In this document: in pieces, positions 21,267-33,091 of the stretch | Position numbering within the stretch: the first letter of the stretch is position 1 | Layout: every line of letters starts with the position of its first letter | Assembly (NCBI GenBank): GCA_027604505.1 | Contig: JADIIX010000084.1 | Location: 919-64,918 of the forward strand | DNA length: 64,000 bases | Source: Gonapodya sp. JEL0774 | Taxonomy: Eukaryota; Monoblepharomycota; Monoblepharidomycetes; Monoblepharidales; Gonapodyaceae | Direction: 5' to 3' | Position numbers and translations under genes: made by a program | Notes under the pieces: model-generated | The model's database searches: none | Seen by the model: only the letters and a program-made list of their open reading frames with translations | What the model was told of the DNA's origin: nothing

Positions 21267-24147
21267 TCAAGCTGCATCGTACGCATCAAATGTAGACAGT
21301 GCCACCCCCAAAGCATCCATCGGCGTCATGGGGTGGCGCACGTCCATTGTAAAATAGTCAGGTCCACATCGTCCAAACTGCATGAGAACCAAATTTTCTA
21401 ATGGCCAAGACAATATGCGCTGTTGAACACAAAGCTATCATGCGCACACTGCTTGACGCACCATCGGAATCAGCAATCAACTGGAAATTCTTAATAGAGG
21501 GCATTGTTACGCGACCACCAAAGTTGAGACAATGTGATTGAGTGGCTTTGCACAGAAAACAAATCGATGGTGTGAACGCCTGTTAGGGTTTCGTTCCATC
21601 CACACGGAAATGAAACGCACCTTCACTCCAACGCGGCGGTTTGTTGCGGAGAAACAACAATTTCTCCTTTGCTTTCATCCGGAAGTCGTTTGAAATGTCC
21701 TTCGTGAATCCCTCCAACTGGAAACACAAACTTAGTGATTTCAACTTTGGAGAAGAAAGAGTGACAATCAATTACTACACACTTTATCATCAGGAATTGT
21801 AGCCGCAGGAATAGCTACACTCATTTCTCGAGGAAGAGTTGTGGTGCTCTTAACCGGACAAAATGTTAAAGAGTGGGTCGCCAAATCACTGCTCTCTCTC
21901 TCAAAGTGGTCACTCACATACTCAACCATGGATAACTCCTTCAACCCCTTGCTGGTTGCCTTGTTGTTGTAAGAACGAGCATCGTAGAGGACAAACATTG
22001 TTCGCTGAGGGTTCGCACTGAGATATGGATGAGCATTCGTGCCTAACACCAAACAGCCATGTTTCCAAAAGCGTGGACGTACCGAAGTTTCGCAATATAG
22101 TGCTTGCTTTCTTTCTTTATCTCAGCAGCGGACTCGCTGATGGAATAATTGATTCCTTTGACTTGCTTGCGTTTCTTGGCGGCTGCGATAAGTTTCTCGT
22201 CCACCTCGTTGTACAAGAAGAACGTGGGAAAGTTTTTGTCAAGAAGATTCGCTTTGCGATAGAGCTTGCATCGCAAGATAGTATTTTGAGGTATGCGTCT
22301 GCAACGATAAAAGCATTCGGTCTGATAAAGACGGGGGAAGCTCAGACGATGACATTCACCTGAAGAGTGCCCGCACACCTTCCTCTCCCCCAGCTTCCAA
22401 ACCCAACCCAGTAGCCGGGAATCCTCTACCAAATATGGGGAAGTCGACCTCTCCCTCTTTGAGAGGCGATGATTTTTCTTCGTCTTCTTGTGCTTCACCA
22501 ACTTTATCTCCACCGCCCTTTACTGTTTTGACTTCGGCGCGCTTTCTGGACCGGTCTTCTTCAACTACTGGTGCAGGTGCCACAATGGACCTTGGGTCTT
22601 CGAAATCGTTGTCTTCTTCGGGTCCTGCCTGCTCCACCGGTCCATTGCGTGCCACGTCCGGAATCTCGATTTCATCGTCCGACTCCGATTCCTCATGCCT
22701 GCTCGTATTGCGCGGAGAAGTGCTTTTCCTAGCTGGTTTCACTGGCGTTGATAAATCAGGCTTCTGTGGCGCCTCGACTGTAGCAGAGTTCCGCTTTTTG
22801 CGTGTACCTTTATCGGCGCTGTTTGATCGACGACTATCCTTTGTTTCAATTGCATTGGGTTGGCCATCAACTTCGTCCTCTGCTACAAAGCCAACCCTCG
22901 TCGCAGGGGGTCGTGGTGGACCGCTCTGCACAATGTGATTGTCCGGAATCTCGCTTCCGTCTGCGGACAACGTCAGAGAGGGCTTAGGGGTCTCTGCCGG
23001 AGAAGATTTCATTTCAGGTTGGGTCAAAGATAGTCGTTTACTCGAATGGCTGACTCTAGACTGGGGCACGTGCTGTACCACGACTGTTTTCACTTCGGAG
23101 CTCGCCTTTTGCTCTAGCTCTCGCTTCTTTTGCTCTTCTTGGAGAGCATCCAGCTGCCTCTTACGGACCAGAAATTCCTGGAAATCAGATGAAGGGACGA
23201 GTGGATTCGCGAAAGCCGCATCCACGTCAGAAGCACGGTCCGGAGTCGACGAGCGTACTAGATATTAGATCATAATCACGATTTTTAATGAGACATTGTG
23301 GGAGGTTGAATGCGCAAACCGTCCGTCCCTCACCAACACCAAAGCTTTGCTTCCGTTTTCTGGATAACTCTTCCATGAATTTCGTTGTAGCGGCGTTTGA
23401 GTTCGACTGTCTGGGCGAACTTGAGAGCCCGTCGCCCGAGTGTTGAAACGAAGAGGGATTGGCGAGAACAAAATTTGCCGGCAGCTCAACAGAGGCGCCC
23501 CACTTCGATGTGAACGAAGTGGGTTGTGCGCTACCTCCTGATATTGCACCATCGACCATGTTGATAGCTTCCAGGTTGGCAGGAGAGGGGGAGGCAACCA
23601 CCCCCAACGATTTCACGTCAGTCCTCTCCCGCGATTGTGGCTGGGGACCAGGGATATTTGGAGAATGAACAGGGAATCCAGAATGCAAGGGTGAGCCCAT
23701 GGCAAGCGATCTCGATTTCTGATCTTCCCGTTCGCCGTTTCGCTCCTTTGCAGCTCCCGGCCACACGTTAGCATCAGGCGAATTGTCGCCTGGCGCAACA
23801 TCCAGCCTTTCTTGTGATGATTGCTGAACGACAAGAGAATCATATTGTGTCTTAAGCTTCGAGTAAGACTTATAGCGTTTGGCTATCGCGTTGATGCACA
23901 AGGCCGCGAACGTCAGTCGCAACGCCCAAAAGACATGACGTCAGTAGAAAATGCAGTGGAACAATGAATTGAATGCAATTATCAACAAAAGCCCACCGAT
24001 TTCCTTCTCCCTTGCAATGTCTGTCTTGTCTGGCTTCCGTCCCTCTCTCACTTGAAAGTCGTGTTCCCAGTCTTTCAGCTCCTTCTTCAGTGCTTTTATA
24101 TCTGCTTGCAGAGCCAGAAAGTGATCTTGTGCTGTTTTCCAGGACAT
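21267..24147 (-). CDS. Sld2/Drc1 N-terminal domain fused to a tubby C-terminal domain
   Basis: Exon 1 (24147-23997) and the start of exon 2 (23882-23334) give KKELKDWEHDFQVREGRKP followed by DKTDIAREKEIAKRYKSYSKLK. This is the pattern of the Sld2/Drc1/RecQL4 N-terminal domain, which brings Dpb11/GINS to replication origins. A long Ser/Pro/Lys/Glu-rich linker fills exon 2 and exon 3 (23257-22360). From 22298 the frame enters a tubby barrel: RIPQNTILRCKLYR, FPTFFLYNE, YSISESAAEI, YIAKLR, REMSVAIPA, NKPPRWSE, CLNFGGRVTMPSIKNFQL, VLMQFGRCGPDYFTMDVRHP and an end like STFDAYDAA. Tubby domains bind phosphoinositides and carry cargo to cilia. Phases agree at the first three junctions (151, 549 and 898 nt). 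About 800 residues. Alternative: two overlapping genes, with tubby starting at an internal ATG near 23371. Confidence 0.8.
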
Positions 24148-24771
24148 CAATGCAAGTTAGTCGAGCAGGGAAGCGAACACAAGGTAAGCGATGGCAGAGA
24201 GATCGGGCCCCGACGCAACGGAAATCAATCCGATGATACAAGGTCTAGATAGAGTCAAATTGCTCGCGCAAAGAAAGTTGCGCAGCGTGCTTTTCAAAGG
24301 GATGGCGCGTTGTGGACGCGCTGCCGTTGGAATGAGGGACAGAGCTCGCATTAGCACTTACGTCCGATTTGTTCCGGAGAAGACATCATCGCAGTGGTTT
24401 GCAAATCAGAACGATTTGTCTCTTCGAGTCAGTTTGATTGTAAGAAGGGTGGCACCGGGATGTCAACATTGTCTCCCAAACAAGACAACTCCATGAATGC
24501 GGACCACCAGTTCCACAGAAACCTCATCGCCCTTGCAACTGTTACACATGCTCCCTACCTAAAATCTTCCGGCCTCATTGTGGATTCCGTTTCCCACCTC
24601 CATTCTCATTCGAACCATAGTCACCCTACACAGCATTTTTTAGTTTCTAAATTTATTATGTATTATTAGCGAAAGTATCGTCGACAGCTCAAAATGGTTT
24701 CCAGCAAAGTATCATCTGTACATTGATAGCCTTCCATGGGCTTCGGCCTCCAACAACCCTCCCATACAGAT
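24148..24771. other. Intergenic region with a weak plus-strand open frame
   Basis: A plus-strand frame at 24191-24496 (101 codons, MAERSGPDATEINPMI...) begins 44 bp from the Sld2-tubby start. It has basic stretches but no recognised motif, and may simply be the promoter region. The rest is AT-rich sequence at the 3' end of the ABCG gene. Confidence 0.3.
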
Positions 24772-27700
24772 CTACTTTTGCCTGAAGTTGCAGAAGCGCA
24801 AGCAAGCGAAGGCTGTTTGAAGCGAAACTCATATTAGCTGATGGACCATTTGCACCTAAACGTCATTTTCACTCACCAATGAGGAACATGAAAATACCCT
24901 GTGCAACGTTGTCGACGCAGTAAATCCACGACGGTGTAACTGAAACATCATCAAAGCCCGGTACGGTGTAAGTAGTACCATTCTCGTAGGTGCGGGTTTC
25001 GTCCAAAGCCAAGCTGACACCGTTAAGGAGGAAGTCGCGACCAGTATTGTAGAAGCACGTAGCGCTCCCATTGAGGGGGTTGGCGTACAAGAAATCAGCA
25101 AATCCAATCATTGAACTGGCCTGTGTACACAATGCTTCAGAATCAGGATCCAAACGTCCAACAGATTAATAACTTACAGTTAACAGGCCAGTCACGGTGG
25201 CGGTGAGGACCTTGGTGTCAGCGACGTTGACCACGGCGTATTGACCGAGAGCAACAGCCTGGCGCGTCACTTCAGTCGAAACGAGACCGAAAAGCTGAGT
25301 AACGTTGGCTGGGGCCGGGAGAGGTGTCGTGATGTTGGCGAGAACTGCTTGCGAGGTAAGCGCCTTGTAGAGGTTGCCGGCGAGGGTGTAGAGTTGCTTA
25401 ACAGTGTCGTTCTGTGCCTTGGTTGCGTATTGCCACCGTTGGAAACTGTTGATGGTGTCAACGATGGTTTTGTTGTTGATAACAGACTTGGTGACCGTGA
25501 GCGCAGCATCACCCATTCCACCGTAGGAGATACCGGTAAGGTCGAAAATGAACTTCTCGCTTTCCTTGCAGTAGGATTCCTGGCCCAACCACTCGTGGCG
25601 AATGATAGGGATGAAAACACCACGAGGGTAGCTACACAAGGGGATATCCAGGAAGTGATTAGTTAAAAATTGTAGAACCAAGAGTTGAGGAATTGTACAT
25701 ACGCAGTCCAAACGAGGAATTTCTGGAACAGAGATCCACCGGGGCGAGAGAAGAGGAAAGTGTCTGTAATGTACCAACCAGCGAGAAGGATACCCCAGTA
25801 GTAGTGGATGTTGAAAGCGGCGTTGGCGTATGGAATGGACTTCATACAGCAATTCTCGTGAGATTTCGAGGTGTCGACAAAGGATAAACGAGCACTCACA
25901 GCAGCCATGTACGCGCAGACCAAGTTCCAACCAGTAACAGCCCAGCATTCAAGGACGAAGTACAAAATGTAAAGCCCGAAGAATTCAGTGAGCCAGTTGG
26001 AAAGACTGAAAGCGATAAGAACGCAAATGGCCTGCATTGGAAGACAAACAGACATTAGACGGGGTTACTATTCTTCATCGATCGCCGGTTCAACTCACCA
26101 TCATGAAAGCCAAGAAAATGAACTCGACCAAGAAGTTGGTGGTAATGTAGAAGAATTTGTTGTAGTAACCAGCGGCCCTGTTGAGAGTTTAGGATTGGCT
26201 ATGGGTTCGCAATAGCATTTCCTTGACCAGCGAGCTCACTCTTCGTGGTAATATTGCTTCCGCTTTTCCAGCCCTGTATTGCGAAATCCAATTGTGATTA
26301 AAAAGGACAGTTCACACGCCGAGCGACGCAGGGAACGTACAGTAGGCAATAGCGGCAGATCCGAAACCAGGTGTCATGAGCTTAAGTGCAAACAGCTCCG
26401 AAATCCTATCACGGATGGAGCATGAGATGGGTGACTCATATGACACGATACCCAAGGCGAACGCTCACTTTCCACCGGAACCACCGTAAGAACGGTCTTG
26501 GCGGAAGAAGGCCAGACCAAAGAACAGGGCGGTGAAGATAGCAGCGCCCAATCGCGAAGTACTCATGACGGGGTTGCGGATGTAAATCCTGGTCTGACGG
26601 ATGAAGAGTTGCTTGATTTGTTGCCAGCCCGTCCCCTGCTGGTAGAAACCGAGGCTGTCCTTCCAGGTCTCAGCCTCATCCAGGCCGATGGGCTTGTAGT
26701 CCCGAATCGATCCCTGGCCCGAGTGAATGGCTGAAATCCGAGGAGATTGAATGGTCAGCAACATGTAAAAAGGGCTCAAGGAGGGTTGGTACCCCTGCAA
26801 CTTACCGGCAACAGACTTCTCGAGAATGTCCTTTTCATTGCTCTTCTCCCAAGCCTCAATGAGTTTGTCTGGGTTGGCAGCCTGAGCATCGGCGTAGATC
26901 TCAGCCGGGTTACCGTGGATGGGGATGCCGAGGTAGGTCTCGAAGTACGAGATACAGTCAGCAGTGCGGCCAAAGTAGCACATCCGCCCGTTGGCGAGGA
27001 GCAACAAGTTGTCGAATTGCCTCAGAATGGTGTATGACGGTTGGTGGATCGTCGCAACTGAATGGACATGGGTGAGTGAGTGCGAGGTCGAAGACACCAC
27101 CTACGAAAAGAGTCTTACTCACCACATGCGAGCTTGCGCAGCTTGACAACTTCGAGGGTGTTTTCAATAACTTCACGACCGGTGTTGGAGTCCAAACCAG
27201 TGGTCTACCAATTCAATTCAACGCCCAAGAGTGTGAATCACTCGGGACCGTGTTTCAGACTTGCCGCGCAATTCATTTACTCACAGGCTCATCCAAAAAG
27301 ACGACAGCCGCGACGGGAAGAAGCTCGACGGCAACGTTGACACGCTTGCGTTCACCGGTGGACAGACCACGGACGAGAGCGGAACCAATACGGTTGTTCT
27401 CCACGTAGTTGAGTCTCATAACGGACAACACGTCCTCAATCTGAGTGTGTGACCGTGGAGAGTCAGTCGAAGTCATAGTGAATTTCATTGCAATGCTGTT
27501 CCCCAAGAGCACTTACACGAGCGTTTCTCTGTTCGGCGGTCCAGTCAGGGGGAAGACGGAGGGCAGCGCAGAATTCAAGTGCCTCACGGACGGTAAGTTC
27601 GGGAGGGAGCAAATCGTCACTGGTGACTAAATGAGTTGAGAAGATGTGGTGATGATGAGGCGTACTTCAAAAGTGGGGCAAAAGAACATACCATAGCCGT

Positions 27701-28303
27701 TGTGCTTAATGAAGTTGCGTTGAGTGAGCTTTTCTCCGCTGCAGAATGTTATTGCACGTTCAGCATGGAGTGTCCTGGAATTTCCGATGGATGTCACTCA
27801 CTTGAGCATGACATCTTGAGTAAAGCGACCGGTGGTCTTGCGGTAAGAGAGAATATCAAGCAAGGTAGACTTGCCCGCTCCAGATGGTCCCATGATGGCC
27901 AAGCTCTCCCCGGGCTAAGTGGCGCAAAAACGATGAGGTGCTGAGCGAAGAGACAAACCAGCAGTGCCATCTCCAGACCGACCTTGCAGTATCCCGTCGC
28001 GCCATTCAGCAATTGTTTGTCAACGCCCTTGACGGGGAGAATACAGCTGATGTCTCGGAAGGAGAAGTAGGAAGGTCGCAGCTCGCTCTCGTCCTTGACG
28101 GCTGGTGATGTTTGCCGAAATGAGCAACCACTTAGACTTCCCAAGAGTCCCAACAGTCACCACTCACCCCAAGAGCCCATTCTGACCATCCGCTTCTGTC
28201 CGAGTTCCGGGATCCCGGCAGCGGAGGAGTTGGCGCTATCAGCAGCGGGTGCCACATCCGAGGCATTCGCAATCAGTTTTTCAGTGGCTTCCGTGGATGC
28301 CAT
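24772..28303 (-). CDS. ABCG (WHITE)-type half-transporter, minus-strand member of a divergent pair
   Basis: ATP-driven membrane exporter with nucleotide-binding domain (NBD) first and transmembrane domain second. ATG at 28303 begins MASTEATEKLIANAS. The NBD shows Walker A GPSGAGKSTLLDILS (about 27880), signature GLSTGERKRVNVAVEL (about 27340), Walker B VVFLDEP, D-loop TTGLDSNT and switch VATIHQPSYTI. The transmembrane part begins near LGAAIFTALFFGLAFFRQD, then FLVEFIFLAFMMAICVLIAF and YILYFVLECWAVTGWNLVCAY. A very large loop follows (about 25650-24900) with several N-glycosylation sites and many Asn/Thr. The last segment WIYCVDNVAQGIFMFLI continues, after an intron, into a short basic tail ending FCNFRQK at 24772. 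A dozen or so short introns. One NBD plus one membrane domain means it must dimerise. Substrate unknown. Confidence 0.88.
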
Positions 28304-29396
28304 TTGTAGAGAGTAGGTAGGTTTAAGTAAATGAGTTTTAGTTCGACTGGCTGCTGGAAATGGTTTCGATTCGATGTGGCGATCGAGTTGACACCCGCGG
28401 GGGAAAGGGGAGACAGACAGGGATGACACAAAGAGGTCGACCACAAAACGATTGATGTTGGAAATGAATGAGAAGACAACCAAGAAACCCAAGGCGAAAG
28501 GAAAGTAGGAAAGATCGGAGACCGATAACGGAGGAGGAACCACGACGGGGACGGGAAAGGGCTTTAGGACGAGTGTGGTAGCGATGGGGGGCAAGGCATG
28601 AGCTTACTTTGATTACTGGGGGGCAGTCGATAACGAAGTATGCCAGACGACGAACAAGTTGAGTAGAAGCTGAAGATAAACCGAGGATAGAAGTACCAGC
28701 GAGTCTTTAGTGGGAGACCGGGTGAAAATTGTTGAAATGGCAAAAGGGGTCTTGTGCCTCCTCCAAATTGGGGGACAGTGCTTTTTGCGGCAGGTCTGAC
28801 CGCCCAAGGACCGACTCATGTGATCCAAAATTTAAAATCTGAGCTGCAACTGTACAAACAGCAGTAATATTGGTCCACTACATTTTTTCCTCCGTGATTT
28901 CTCCGGGTAACTTATTTTGGGAATCGCTTCTTTGGACTCCGGGAAATTCGCGAGTTGGTTCGGCTTTGTATCCCGAACCTCCGACCACCTGCGCCACAGC
29001 ATAGACAATTAGGAGAGGCGCAAATTCGTTCTTTCCCGACCATTTGACATTTGCGACTCTTGGTATATTAGACCGTCTTCAAGACTGGACGAGATTTTTA
29101 CTTCATACTCGACGAGTCCATGTGGGTACCCCATTGCCCAGCATGGGGTCCAGTCGTCGTTCAGGACTTGTCTTCCTTTATCGTCTCATCGCATCTCCTC
29201 TTTCCCCCTTCGGAACTTTCCTTTTCTCCCCTTCACTCCCGTGTTCCTTGTTGGCCCCACTTGGCAATCTTTGCTTTGCGGATCTTTCCGGATTTGACTC
29301 TCTCTGTCTCAACCTCCCCCACTCCGTATCTGGGTCCGCCTCCCTTACCTCCTTACATCGCCTCCGAATCACAAACGTCTCCCTCTAGAAATTACA
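28304..29396. promoter_or_regulatory. Shared 1.1-kb divergent region between two ABCG genes
   Basis: The starts of the two half-transporters face each other across this region, with no credible gene between them. On the plus strand 29170-29380 is strongly C/T-rich (TCTCCTCTTTCCCCCTTC-type), typical of a fungal promoter or 5' UTR just before ATG 29397. GGTATATTAGACC at 29060-29072 is a TATA-like element. A common control region would allow balanced expression of heterodimer partners, which is an inference. Confidence 0.5.
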
Positions 29397-32300
29397 ATGG
29401 CCGAGAAAGCAGCGGCTCACGGAGGTCAGTGACATCTTTTGTGCAACGGCGATCGCCATTCAACTGGATTTGACATTATGCCATCTCCGATTATTTTCGC
29501 CACCCAATCGGGCACACTGATTCGTACGACACACTGCTTCATTTCTACATCGGATCCTCTTTCTCCTGCGCGACATTCAACTGGATCGTTTTCCTGATGT
29601 TTAGGGTGAGTTTCTTGGAGGACAGCCACTCCGTTCGCCACTTGCATTCACGCATAATGACCTGTTCGTGGTCTTCAGGTACACCCTCACTTGGAAAGAC
29701 GTTTCATTGGATATTACTGGAGGAGGAAAAAGCGTTCGGACTCTCAAGGTGAGTTCGGAAATGGCTGGTCCACTCTTGCGCGGAACGGACGTTAGACTGG
29801 GGGCTCACATATCTTTGGTGTTACCACAATTCTCTTAGAGCGCATGCGGATACGCTAAACCCGGAGAGTCTCTTGCCATTATTGGTCGTAAGTGGTCTTG
29901 GGGTGCGGAGGCTGTCGGAAGCTTGGCACCGACTCAACCCTCTCTGCATTCCCATCCGAACTTGGCATGACTCCGTATAGCGTCTGGCGCCGGAAAAACC
30001 ACTTTGCTCGGTACGTTTATATACTTTCTCCCATTCGCTCTTCTTCTTGCTCAAATTCTGTGTCTGCTCTCGCTCAGACATTCTCGCCCAACAAAAGACC
30101 CTCGGAACCATTTCCGGCGACATCCTAGTCAATGGAAAGAAGCCCGACATCTTTTTTGGCAAGCGCGCCGGTTACATCTTCACCTCGATGGCCCACATCC
30201 CGACCATGACGGTCCGCGAGACGCTCCTCTTCGCCGCCGAATGCCGTATGCCCCGCGACGCAACCAAGGAAGAACGTCTTGCACGCGTCGACGAGGTCAT
30301 TAAGAATCTTCGTCTCACCAACGCGGTCAACACCTATGTCGGTGACGAGCTGATCCGTGGTCTGTCATCGGGTGAAAAGAAGCGGCTCGAGGTCGGCATT
30401 GAAATGGTTGCCAGGCCCAAAGCGGTGAGTAATTTTCCCCATGCCCTTACGTGCGGAACAGTTTTCGTTTATCGAGGTATTGATTTTGCTTTCTCCGACA
30501 TGCAGCTCTTCTTCGACGAACCTACTTCCGGTCTGGACGACTACGGTGCCAGGTTCACAATGGAACTAGTGCTCGACTACGTCAGACGTGAGAATGTCAC
30601 AGTCGTGCGTATCGGTGTGCCAGTCGCTTCATCGGGGAAGACGTCTCACGGGGTCCGGATTCTTCTATCGCAATTTTCAGATGATTGTCATTCACCAGCC
30701 TTGCGAGGCGGTCTTCAAGCTCTTCGACAACTGCTGCCTGGTCGGTGAGCAGGGTCGGATTTGCTACTTTGGTCCCATCAGCCGCGCAGAGGAGCACTTC
30801 ACCTCGCTCGGTTACCCGACCCCGCCCCTCACTAACCCGATCGAGCACTACCGTAAGTTGTTGAAATCTTTGCGGAGGAGCGCCGTTGCGGAGGAGCGCC
30901 GCCGCAATCAGCTGACTTTCTGGACCTTACCTGCTGCCCTTTGTAGTCGATGTCATGGCCCTCGACACTGGCCGCGCGCACGAGTTCTTCGAGAAATCGC
31001 CAGTATACCAGGAGAACTTGCGGGAGATTTCCCGCCTCAATGCGCTCGAGCACCCCGAGGTGCCCCACTCGTCCCACCTTGTGGAGCGTCTTCCCCAGGA
31101 CCAGTTTGTCTTGATTTGGAACCGTGTTTGGCTCCGTTACTACCGGAACCCCAGTACCTCGTGGGGTCGTGCGTTCCTGTTCATTATGTTCGCGATCATG
31201 TTCGGTCTGTTCTTCTTGAACGTGAGTTGGTCGACGTGCGATGATCGGTTCCGTAACGCGATGCTCACTCGTATCCCTTTTGAAGTTGGACCCTGGTCTG
31301 TCTGGTATTCGAAACCGTCTGTCGGTCGCTTCGACGCTCTCCTTCCTGCCGATTTTCATTGCCGTCGCTGCCGTTCCCCAGTTCTTGGAAGACCGAGAAT
31401 TGTACATTCAGGAATACAACTCCGCCTTCTACAGCCTGTGGCCCTTCTGGATTACCTACCTCGTCATTGAGTAAGTTTTCTTCTCGAACCTCGTGGTTTT
31501 ACTATTCTACTTTGAATTTCTTTGCTAACTCGTCGATCTCGTGATAGGACTATCTTCAACATTGTGATTTCAACCATTCAGCTTGTGATCATTTTCTACA
31601 TGTGTAACGGTTTCCCATCAAGCTCGTTCGGCCCGACTTTCGCCATGATGCTTGTCCAGATGGGTCTCGCCACCACCGTGTCGCAGTCTATCAGTGCTTG
31701 GTCAAAGACCCTCTTCCAGGCTTACACTGGACTGTGGGCCGTCGGTCTCATTTTCTACGCTTTCTCTGGTACTCAGGCGGATTTGAACACTGTCCAGCCT
31801 TGGATCAGGTGGATGGCCGACATCAACTACTGGAGGTGGTCGCAGCAGTACATTGTGAGTGTCATATTTACCGTCGCAATGTTGAATTCTTTGTAACCAA
31901 GACAACGTCACGGGTTTCCAGGACTACCAAGTGCTCAAGGACTTCATCTACGAATGCCCGACCATCGCTTCTTCGACTTTCATCACTCCTGTCTCCGAAG
32001 GATTCCTGACCACTCTCGGCAAGAGCATTTCTGCCTCGAACGCCACTGCCGCTGTCACTGGCGCCAACAGTGCTCTGAGCGCTCTCGGCAACCTCCAAGC
32101 CATGAGGACCATTTCCGGCATGACCAACGAGACTACATTCACTTTGGAACTCATCATCGGTGGTCTCAAGAGCACTATCCAGCCGTTGCTCCCCGCCGGC
32201 GCGGTTCTTAACGACTCGCTGCTCGACGTCAACTCACTCTGTATGTCTGCGTTTTCCGCTTCGGCTTTTCGACTGTGAGCTTACTTTTCCTTAATCTCTT

Positions 32301-32609
32301 CCCAGACTCCGCCGTCAACACCGTCAGCGGGGCTGTGAAAGCCAACGAAACATTGTTCACCGCACAGCCTTACTGCCCCTTCGGAAACAACGGCAAAGAT
32401 TGGTTGCAAGCCTTCCGTGGCATTGGTGGAGACCAGCCGGCCATTACCAACGTTGCTTACGCTGCCAACCTTTCGCTCTACGTCTTCTTCGGTAAGACAT
32501 CAAGTGTCGGTTGTTGTTTGCTTTGTGCTAACGTGATCTATCGCCGTCTCCCACAGGTACCATGACTTACTTCGGACTCTGGTTCTCGAGGAGGTACCGC
32601 AAGCGTTAA
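29397..32609 (+). CDS. ABCG (WHITE)-type half-transporter, plus-strand member of a divergent pair
   Basis: Same NBD-then-membrane layout as its divergent neighbour. Exon 1 is MAEKAAAHG (29397-29424); the next exon or two are uncertain because of phase. Then come YTLTWKDVSLDI, Walker A split over introns (GPSGAGKTTLLDILA), signature IRGLSSGEKKRLEVGIEM, Walker B LFFDEPTSGLDD and H-loop MIVIHQPCEA. The linker includes QFVLIWNRVWLRYYRNPSTS. Membrane segments follow: AFLFIMFAIMFGLFFLN, ITYLVIETIFNIVISTIQLV, FAMMLVQMGLATTVSQSI and YTGLWAVGLIFYAFSG. A loop of about 190 residues rich in Asn/Ser/Thr precedes the last segment SLYVFFGTMTYFGLWF and the basic end SRRYRKR. About 13 exons. The two pair members differ clearly in sequence, so duplication is not recent. 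Substrate unknown. Confidence 0.9.
30871..30901. repeat. 16-bp tandem duplication in an ABCG intron
   Basis: TGCGGAGGAGCGCCGT occurs at 30871-30886 and again, minus its last base or two, from 30887. It lies in the intron between the codons for ...IEHY and VDVMALD (about 30853-30946). Confidence 0.8.
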
Positions 32610-33091
32610 ATCTTGTTTGTTTTTCCTAATGGGAGAGATGTACAGGGCCCTTGCCTGAGACACTATTGTACCTAAGGATGAATGTTTTGAGACTACTTTT
32701 AATACGAAGACACTATTACTTGAGAAATTTGTGCGCATTTGTTCTGTAAATTCCCGTAGTGCAAATGATACGAATTTCCGCATAGCCGATTTTCGAAGAT
32801 TGCGAGTGAGAAAGAAACATTTTGAAAACGTGAAGCTTGTCACATGTGTGGTGAAATGTGGTGGAACTGACTACGAACGACCACTTTCTAACGATCTTGC
32901 TGCATCTCCAGAAGAGTTTATTATTGACTGTCCCCGCATTTTGTTGTTCGTGTCTGGACAGCCTGTGTCCGTGCATCATGCATCATCGGCTCACCAAAGT
33001 TGGATCCTGATCGGTCCGCAATTCCACGCCAGAGCGGGCCGTTTTCTCATATACACGGCTGTGGCGATTCTCCTCGAAGGCGCCTGACAAG
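32610..33091. other. Tandem intergenic region
   Basis: 482 bp holding the 3' end of the ABCG gene and the upstream region of the agmatinase-like gene. No gene recognised. Confidence 0.45.

Noticed and set aside
28613-28828. 71-codon minus-strand frame in the ABCG divergent region
   Set aside because: No conserved features; short and in a promoter region.
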